Shown here one piece after another: positions 26,901 through 36,900 of a stretch of 64,000 nt of DNA. The stretch is from Datnioides undecimradiatus (Eukaryota; Chordata; Actinopteri; Lobotiformes; Datnioididae). How positions within the stretch are numbered: position 1 is the first letter of the stretch; each line of letters begins with the position of its first letter. The DNA is taken from assembly GCA_008933995.1 (NCBI GenBank), contig WARS01000029.1, positions 20,491,511 to 20,555,510 on the forward strand, in the 5' to 3' direction. Under the pieces are notes generated by a model. It did not search any database and was not told the DNA's origin. It worked only from the letters and a program-made list of their open reading frames with translations. A program made the translations under genes and the position numbers.

Positions 26901-29900
26901 TTAAGCCAGTACAACAGTCCATAACTTTGTTTTGTACTTGTCTGGTTCAGAGAAGTTTGCAGCCTGACTGACAGAGCCTTGAAGCAACACATTAGGGTTG
27001 AAGACTTTTAAGCAAAGGCTTGAGAGACACTGACGTGCTCCTTAAAGCTTAAAGAATGTGCAAAAGCTAGTTTTTAATTATTGATTAGGGCAGATTTAAC
27101 TAAAATATCAATGTGTGACTCATTTTTATCAGCTTCTATGTGAAATATTAACCCTCTGTCCTCAGGCCCGTCCAGTGTCAGCTCGTCCTACCATGGCTGC
27201 ACTGCTGGAGAAGATGCCCCCTGACTACACTCTGGCAACCTGCCCTGAGAAACCCTCCGACGACACCATCAAAGTAAGACCTGTCGTCCCACAGAAACCC
27301 GAGGACATCACCTCCAGGATGCCTGCCGATTGGAGGCAACAGCTTCTTAGGCACATAGAGGCCAAACGATTGGACAGGGTATGTCAGTGCAATGCAGAAA
27401 CACTGAAGAGGGAGATACGCTCACACTCTCACACACACACATAGCATTCGGAGGGCCTCCCTGTCTGTATTTGTGTAAGTCTGTGTTGTAAGGGTGACCA
27501 GATATGTGTCCGGCTGCATGTGTGTCCCATCCACACTGTCGCTCTGTCGGCCTGACCTGCTGCACACTCACGATTGGATATGTGATTGAACGAAGACATT
27601 TCACGGGGCACTGTTCAGTTCACAGTGATCTAGGGAACAGTAGCATCGTTAACTGAGTAGTTTAACTAGTATGGGAAATTCTCTTATACGCCTTCTTGCC
27701 GATGGCGAGATGAGAAGATTGATGCCACTCTCAAGTCTGTATGCTAAGCGATGGCAGCAGGCCATTAGCTTAACTTAGCATAAAGCCTGGAAGCATGGCA
27801 AGACAGCTGGCCTGGCTCGCTGCTGGTTGCCAGGCAACCTCACAGTAGAAAAAAAGCACAACTTGTTGGTTTTACCTTTAGGTTTCTGCACAAATTATAA
27901 AAACAAGATATAACGTATTAATTAAGGCGCTTTAGAGGTGCTGGTAGACACGTTTTGTGACCAACGAACTGGGCCAGGCGAGCTGTTTCCTGCCTTAATG
28001 TGCCCCGGCTTCAGCGAATACAAATGTATTGCTCATCTGACTATGAGCAAGAATGTGAAATAAACTTCTCATAACCTGAAACCAATTAATTTATCAAAAC
28101 CGCATCAACACTAAGGAACTGACTGGAGTACAGTTTAGTCTTTAGTCACACGTCATGTGATCCTCCCGTCGTTGTCGTTGTTGACATTTGGACGGAGCTG
28201 TGGGATGGCACTGAAACAAAGCCCTGAAACAACTGCATTGTCTGTCCATACGTAGAAGATTAGCATGTCACGATAAAACCTTAAAGTTATCAGTTTTCAG
28301 TTTGGGATCGGACTTATTGTTTTGTATTAAATATGTTTCTACACATCTAATCTGAAAACTTTCAAACTAATGTTGGAATGAACTGATCCACCAGTTGTTG
28401 CTTGTATGACACAATGTTCTCTGTGTGTATTGACCGTTCACTAGCTAACATTTCTCTGTGCTTTCAGCAACTCTGCACTGTTGTTGTTGTTGTTGTTTTA
28501 TCGGTGTTATTGTTGTTTGTTTATTTGTCTGTGGAGCTCACAGTGTGTTGTCAAAACGCTGCAGCCCGCTGTGCAGGCTCCGCCCCCTCCCCTCCCCTTA
28601 CATTCACCCATGTCATGTGATGTTGTCTTCTCCAATCAGAGTGGTGTCCTAAAGCACAACACGCTCACGCTGGGCATGCTCTGTCAGGGCGGGGGTCACG
28701 GCCAGGGGCGCAGCAGCACTTTGAACTTTAACCTTTACAATAACACTAAGCATGAGCCCCCTGCTGGCCGCTGGCTGCCACTACCTCCTCCTCCGACTGC
28801 TAACGCTGTGAGTATCCCTCTGAGAACAATGAAACCCTGGTACTGCTCTTATTACTGCACACACAGGCAATTACAGAGAATAGGTGCCACTGCCTCTTCA
28901 CCCAACTACAGCAGAGATGAACTATTATTTAACCGTGTGTCTTCACCGCTATTATGAAATAGATTATTATAACTACCCTGTCTGCCGCCTCAAGCTGCAG
29001 CAACCGGAGGGAGCGACACGCATTAGTTTTGGCGTTCAAATCCCATGAATCTTCCTCAACGTGACTGACAGCCACTTAAAACGTCAAGTGTAGCAGCCAA
29101 TGAGCAAATTCTGGTGATGGAGAGGCAGTTGAAGTTCGAGTTTGGACCTTACTCCGAGACGCTTCCCACATTTCAAGGTTACCAGAATAAAAAAAGACTG
29201 ATGCAGCTCAACAGACATTTGTCTTCACCATCCTAAAACACCTGAACAAGTTTATGCCAATCTACCCATAGAGCTTTGTTGTCTGTAACATGGAGATGTT
29301 AGGTTTTTACATGTCTACACCACATGTAACCTTTTTAGGGTTTACTTGTTACCATTAAGTAAGGTTTTTACTCCCTGCAGCATGATACAAATAAAGGAGG
29401 CTCTGAGCAGCTTCTTGCTATAGTTGATGGGAAGCTCTGAGGATATTTTCTAAAAAAGGTGAAACTGTTGTGATTAATTCACGTAGCTACTTCTCTTTTC
29501 CTTGCTCTTCTGAAGCCAAAGGAGACAATGAGAACATGAGGAACACACAGAACCATGTTTTCTTCTGTTAAAACCCGTCTCAGCCGATAAGATCGTGACA
29601 TCCGCCCATCAATCAATGTTTTCAGCTTTTAGCAGCACAGAGCTATGATTCGTTAGTTAGCTAGCTAGCAGCAACATGCTCTGTCGGAGTGTTTACCATC
29701 ATAAACTGAAGTGGCAAACCTCGAGGCTATCATCCAACCCTGAATCGCCATGTTTGTTATGACTCGCCCACTTTGCGTCATAGAGATTTAATTCTTTCAG
29801 ATGTTTTACGCGTGAAATGCATCACGATGTGACGGCTGCATACATCTGAAATGCTGTTTCATTTGGATTGAAAGAGGGAGTAGAGGAAAGAACGCTATCT

Positions 29901-30889
29901 TACCAAGAAGAGAAACTCTCATCCCCAAAGCATGCATGCATATAATGTCTTTTAGCTCATTTAACAAGATTCAATGTTCATTTTTAGTAATGTTCTGTGT
30001 CTCTCTGTTTTTTTCTCTCTCTCTCTCTCTCACAGACCCCTTCCCAGCAGGCTGCCATGTTGGATAATGACCAGGAGGGGGTGTCAGGGAGCAACCAGTG
30101 GGCTCCTTATTCGCTTGGCAGGAGGGACGTCCCCCCTGACAATCTCATGAAAAAGGTAGGCCCAAACACTCCAGCTTGTTAAACGCTGCCGACAGTGATT
30201 TACAGAGGATCGTTTGCTGTTTGCGGGTCGCTAACTGCCCCTCCTCTGTCCGCAGAGTGGCCACTCCCACAACCCCTCCCATCAATCACACAACACACAC
30301 ATGATCGTCACTTCCTCTTCCTCCTCCTCCTCCTCCACTACGCCCCATCGCGTGGTCGGGCAGCAGGGCTATGATGGGATGATGAACAAGGGGGGACAAT
30401 ACCAACCAGGGATGCCCTTGTCAGTGGTTCCCTCTGGGGGACCGGGGCAGTACCAAGGCAACATGCCTCAAGGTAAATTGTAATAAAATCAAAATAGATT
30501 CATTTGTAAAATTAAGTATTTGTGCCCTGCGACTCAAATCAACAGCCTCCACAGTCATCCTGTATAGGAAGTGTGGGAATTGTTATAGGAAGATGCTACC
30601 AGTTCCTCTCTTCCCTGTCCAGGCATCCCCACCTCTGGGCAGGCTTACCCCAGCTCTGGGCTGCCCATGGCCTTGTCCCCCTCTGGGAACCAGCCCCAAT
30701 ACAACCCCCATTCCTCCCATCAGCCCTCCCTCCCCGCCACCAACCCCCAGTACCACGGCAACCAGGGAATGGTCCATAGCAACCAGGTTGTCATGACCCA
30801 CACCAACCCACGGCCTCAGAGTGCTCGCTGCCTGTTGCAGACCAAAGGCCAGAAGAGCACGGATGGTTTCCAGGAGCAGGTATTCGCCC

Positions 30890-30928
<39 letters not shown>

Positions 30929-33900
30929 AGCCCGTCCATCTGTCTGTCTCCAGCAACCACACCCCACACTGTCTTGAACGCCTGTTTGAAAATGGACTTT
31001 GCTCAAGTGAAAACTAAATATATAGCAAGTGGGTTACAGGAAAGGATATTAGCTTCATGGATGCAACACTAAAAGCAAAGGAGAATGGTTTAAGCTGCAT
31101 TTGTTCCTATGATGCAGGTGACTGTGACAGAGTAAACTGACTGTGGCCTTTCTCAGCTGTGACGCAGCTACAAAGCAGGTGCACAGTCAATCATTCAGTC
31201 AATCAAATGACTAAAAACCTGAAAATAAGTACAAAAACTAATCAAACGAACTGGTGAAAGGTAAATAATCCGTGAACGTAGTCGGTTTTGTCAGAAAAGG
31301 AGCAGGCAAGCTAAGTCCGCAAAGGCATATGTTCATGTTAACTAACTAGCCAGGCACGATGGTTACCAGCCCAGACGCTCATGTCGCCGAGTGGGTTTTG
31401 AATGCTCCACATAACCCCCGACAAGTTGTTGAGTAAAGGGCACAAAGTGTGATGATAACTGGGGCGTCTAGGTGTAATTTTAGCCACGTAACAGCAACGG
31501 GTTTGTGAAGAAGCAGGTCTAGAAAAAGCCATGGAGGCGTAGATCTAAATCTGAGATATCTCACAGATGGAGACGGCTGTAGCAGTTTGGGTAGGAACAT
31601 GAAGTCATTCACACCACCCGGATCAGCTGATCATCCTGTGGGGTTTTTGTTATTTCCTCTCCTCATATGAGACGGCTTTGATGATGCCAAATAGAGAAAC
31701 TCTGACAGGGATATTTGTGGCTCAATTGTTGCTGCCAGAGAACTGAAGACCTTCAATGTAGCTGCCAGAGCATGTCAGACATCACTTGAAAGCGCCCCTC
31801 CACTGTTGTACATGTTGTCTATCTGCTCTATGCTTGTGCACAGATTATGATCTTTGTATTTCACTTTCACTTGTCTTTCTTTTTCTTTTTTGTTTCTGTC
31901 TCTCTCTTCCTCCTCGTCCTCTCTCTGTCTAGTTGTGTGTGAGAATAGAGAAGAACCCTGGTCTTGGTTTCAGTATCTCTGGTGGCATCAGCGGCCAGGG
32001 GAACCCCTTCAAACCCTCCGACATGGTACGACCCGACCCGGCCTGCCAGCCAATCACAGCCTCCCCGGCTTTACCTCAGAGTTGCCATGGAAACTGCTGC
32101 TCGTTACCGCAGTGTTTCGTCTGTCTGTTGGTTTGTCTGTCTGTCTGTGGGGCAGCAGTTAACTTGGTTAACTTTGAGTGTGTTATCTTGTACTACAGAG
32201 TGTTGGGAAAGAGCAGGTTAATTGAAGTTTATGTATTTGAAGCAGTAAAGACGCCTGAGGTGTGATAAAATATATCAAAACTAAACCTCTTGAAATATTG
32301 GAAATCCTGGTGAGCACCTCCAGAGGGGATCAAGGACTTCAGAGAAACGTTACCTGAGTTTGGAAAAGTATATTATTAGGTCAAATAGTGCACAATATAC
32401 ATGTGCATATCATTAATAGGGTGCCTTTGTGTGTTTGGTTCGTTCTTACTTTGTTACATCCTGCGCTCCCTCGGAAAACGAAGTTACAGCAGCAAACTTG
32501 AATATTTCAGTATTTGGAAATAGATTTGTGCCCACGTGCATACACGATGTGTTATTACAAGAGAAGCCAAACTCTTTTATCGTTTCTACTTCTGGGTTTG
32601 ACAGAGTCTGTCAGAGTGTGCCTGTATTGAGAGCCTGTTGGGGTTGCAGATCCCCCAGGCCTCCTGCACATGGCAGTCTGTCCTAGAAACATGCTGCTAT
32701 AGTCGGTCTAAAGGAGCGAGGCTGCTCACGGAGCTCTGACAGCTATTTTGGGAAGGCTGCTTTAGTTCTGGGACACCGTGGGTGATTTTAGATGTTCGCC
32801 ACTTTGATCTAGGGATGGGAAGTATGGCAGATTTTACTGACTGTTATTCAGATGTTGAGTAACTGACGAGACAGCTGGTCTATAAATAGAGAGCCTACAA
32901 GAGGAGTTATTTAAACAGTCAGCGTCTGTGCAGCCCATGTGACAAATGGTGAATTAATTTAAGTCGGGGGTGGGAACTGATAATATAGGAACTGTCAATT
33001 CATCATTTAACTTAAGTTTTATGTCGACGAGAAGTGACTCAGTTGCTGACACGTACAGTTATTTAATCATTCCCAAGTCAACTTGTATCTATAAAGCTTC
33101 CAGCAGCTGCAGCTTGTCCATTATTAATGCCACGTTACACAGGCAGCGAATGGAGTCGATGCAGATGAGCAGTTTCCCCGGATACGCTCCTCAACGTTTT
33201 GTCAAGTAAATGCGTTACACATCAGTACGTTTACACAGCATTACCTATGAGATGTGATATAGGGCTGGAGGTGGAGGTACTTTATCGAATCAGTGGGTAG
33301 TGCAGAAGAGTTTTGCAATATTTCCCATTAGAGCAAAATGTCTACCTCTGCCATCGTACTGCAGCTTTCTAACATCTTAATGTAAACAGTGGCAGAGTTC
33401 ACGGTGTGTGTGCATGGCTCAAATGCAAATGTTCTATAGTGAAACATACAGATGTACCTTAACGTGGCGTGGATATTTGCCTCCTGTGAACATCACCGTG
33501 ATGCAATCTGTCAACGCCCGATCTCCAGATATCACTTTGTTCTTACTCTGGTCCACGAGAAACATCTCAGCTGAAGGTTGCCTTCATGTTTTCTCGGGGC
33601 CGCTTCGTCAGCAGTTTTAGCTCAAGCAAATGCAGATGCCTCCAGTTTTTGGTTTGAGCATCTTTTCTGACCTACTTATGAGAACTCGCTCTGGTTCGTC
33701 CAACCTCTCACCGACAGGCGTGCGACTTATTTGCGAGAGTCGGCATCGCCCAGGTTTAGGGCAGACTTAAGACTTAACTTGAGCCGGAGTTTAAATAGTT
33801 AAAAAGGACTGCGTATCAAAACAGCTTGACTGATAAATTATACATCTGTGGTTTTGATCCCTGGAGCCGACTCCGGCCGCCGCTGTTCCACGTGGCTGTG

Positions 33901-36900
33901 GCTCCCTCTTCTGGTCAGCTTGTTGTTTGCGCCCAATCTCTTATTTAACTGGGCTAGAAGAACACAGCAATGATCCAGATGAACCAGCTCTCTTGATTTT
34001 TGTCAAACATTGCCTCCTCTTTGTGTTTATTTGAATTTTTTCAATATGTTTTTATAGTTTCCCCTTAAAATTCTCACCTCGACGTCTCATAATAGCTGAA
34101 ATGATCATATTTAATATATTTTTGAGATTTGTGTTGAGCAAACGACCTGAAATATAACTCTAAACTTGACAGAAAGCTTTGGTTTTACACCATCTATAAA
34201 TATCCTTTATTCATTAGATTGTGTTATTTATTTATTGTTGTTTTTTGTTTGTTTGTTTTGTTTCTTTTTAACATATAATCTCTTTCAGTATATTTCCCAT
34301 ATAGGAACAGAATCTAATTCTAATCTAATGCTTGATAATTAATGGTTTACCAATCGCATTAACCAGAACAGAGCTTCCTTATCACACTGTATCTGTATCA
34401 AACCTTAGATCCCCATTATTTTAAATTACTATGTGAAACCTGCCTCCAAGTCATTATCAGGTTTCTGAAAAAAGAAACAACAACGATCTTCTTGGTTTGA
34501 CATAAAGGACTACCTGTGGCTCTGGGTCAGTTTCACTTCTTGCTAATAAAGATTCAGCGAGTAAGGAGGGTGACTCATATCCTGTGTCGACAGGAGTGGG
34601 ACCCCTGGTTTCGATGCAGTAGCGTCTCAGGCTCAGTTTCCAAACAGACGGCGGTAGTTTGAGGAGCAGAACGTGGATTTTTAGTCTGATCTGGGTTCGG
34701 AACGCGTGAAAATCCAATTTTCTGTTCCTACTGTCGCTAAAGATGCCGCCTTTGAGCGCGGAGCTGCTGTCGGTAGCAAAGATACTTCTGCATATATGTT
34801 GTCAACGAGCTGCAAAACCCTTACCCCGAATACTCCCCTTCGTATGGAAACCTACTGCTAATGCTTAAATAACTTAAAAATGAGTATTTGTTTTCAAAAT
34901 CTCTTAAAAATTCAGATATTTTGAAAATACTTTTTTTTTTTGCAGGGTATTGCAGCTTTGTGTGCAACTGCTTTTAAATGTGCAAATGTTTAACTGTTGT
35001 CACTAACAACTTTCAGCTGCTAACACATTCGTAATGTCCAGTGAGCTCCATACGGGACCTGACGTATCATCGACTCTTCAAGTCCACTTTGAATGGACTC
35101 TGAAATCAATTGACCATATCCAAATAACAGCTAATGATGTTTGTAGTGTGTTTATCACAAATTAGCATCAGCTGCATGTTGGTCAACATGCCCCTTTGCA
35201 TGTAAAATGAAACCATTTCACGGCCCCGTTATTAAAAATCATTTGGCTGTAGACACGTATGAGGCTCACTGCATAAACGCCACTGTGGCTAGTAACCAAA
35301 CTAATACTTGTGCCACCTCTTTAACATGCAATATATGTGTTTGTCCTCGCACTCACCCCCAGACCGTAGTATGCAGGTGCTGCTGCACTCTCAATACTAC
35401 ATCGATCTGTCGGCGGTTAACTGGTGTCACCCGTGGCACGTCTATATCTGTTAAGCTCACCGCTGTGCGTTCAACACGTGCGCCACCTGTTGAACCATGC
35501 TGAGTTGATACAGCTGCATCGTCCTACACTTTCTGTGTTCAAAAACATCTTTCAGCGCTCAGTGAAAAGATGTTGGTGTTTTTACAATCTCTGCCTTGGG
35601 TTATTGAGGGAAAACATAGGGGGATGAAATACCTTCAGCCCTCCCCGCTACCTACTTCTTTCCCCTAGTCAGTACCCATCCCACACCTATTCTTCTTCCC
35701 CCATCCTTTATATATTCGCCATTATCTATTTTTCTCTCTTTCTAACAACATCTATCCAATTCCAAGCTCCTATCTCTCTATATATATAGCCGATAAACCA
35801 TTTTGATATGTACAGTCTGTCTTTTTGGGAGGAATGTGTCGCTCAGCTTCTGTAAATTTCAAAAACAGATGCCAAACTAAAACCAAAGTTATTGGAATAA
35901 TTGAAACCATGAATTGCATGCCTCTCTAAATTTTGAGAATGCATTGGTGAACTTCCCGTATATATATTTTTTTTTTTTGGGCAAAAATGTGATTTCCTTT
36001 TGGGGGTGGTGGTGGTGGTGGTGAAATGAGATGAGAATGAGAAAGGCAAAGATTCTAAACCATCGTGTCCCTGTGTTGTCCTAACGGTGTATCATTTTGA
36101 CTTATAGGGTATCTTTGTTACTAGGGTACAGCATGACGGGCCCGCCGCCTCTGCCCTGCAGCCCGGAGACAAGATACTGCAGGTAACATCCTCTCACTCG
36201 TCATCAAATGGGCCTGAATCAGCCACATCCTGCCGCCTCTCCCTCCCCAACCCCTCCCCTTGTTTTAGAAACAGCATGGCAGAGCATTGGGTAGGAAAAA
36301 ACATAGGTGCACATCTCCAGGACTCCAGCATAATGTCCTGCCTCTGTGTGTGTGTGAACCTGTTGGCCCAGAAATCATTATCACGATCATCGTTAGCCAG
36401 TGGCACCTAAAAACCTTTAAGCAAAACACAATCGGGGCGGATTTGAGTAGCTTGAAGCAATACGTTGTTTCCACTCTTATCACAATGACTATGAAAATGA
36501 AAATGAAATTCATGAAGTTAAGAAACAGTGTGGGGACTGTTTCTAAAGACATTTAGACTGGACTTACTAGCAAATGCAAGTAGTGACATCTAAATATGAG
36601 AATAAAAGAAAACGGGTTCAACAACCAATCAATATGCATATAAAGATATATATTATCCACTGTGGCAATACGTAAATTGATTTAGTCTTACAGTAAAGTT
36701 GCTCATCACACTGCAGGTATGGGAAACAGATGTTCAGGTCAATTACAAAGCAGCTTTATGAGGCAGACGTGGTTTGTGCTGCATCAATGCTCTTTTCTAC
36801 GTAGCAGCTTTATATGAGACAGAGGAGCAAACACTGGACACTTATCAGGGCTGCATTGTTAAAGTAACTGAATAGAGCAGTGTGCGTTGAGGCTGAGTTT

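Noticed and set aside
30583..30969. A 128-codon minus-strand frame opposite exon 28
   Set aside because: It is antisense to conserved densin sequence and the CTGT array; its Asp-Arg-Gln-Thr runs are repeat-derived.
35363..35456. Possible extra PDZ-region exon in intron 29 (cccccag before 35363)
   Set aside because: Exons 29 and 30 already give a contiguous PDZ sequence; the stretch has no similarity to densin and no suitable in-frame donor.
32026..36107. A separate gene nested in the large PDZ intron
   Set aside because: Frames are short, AT-rich and unlike any family I recognise on either strand.
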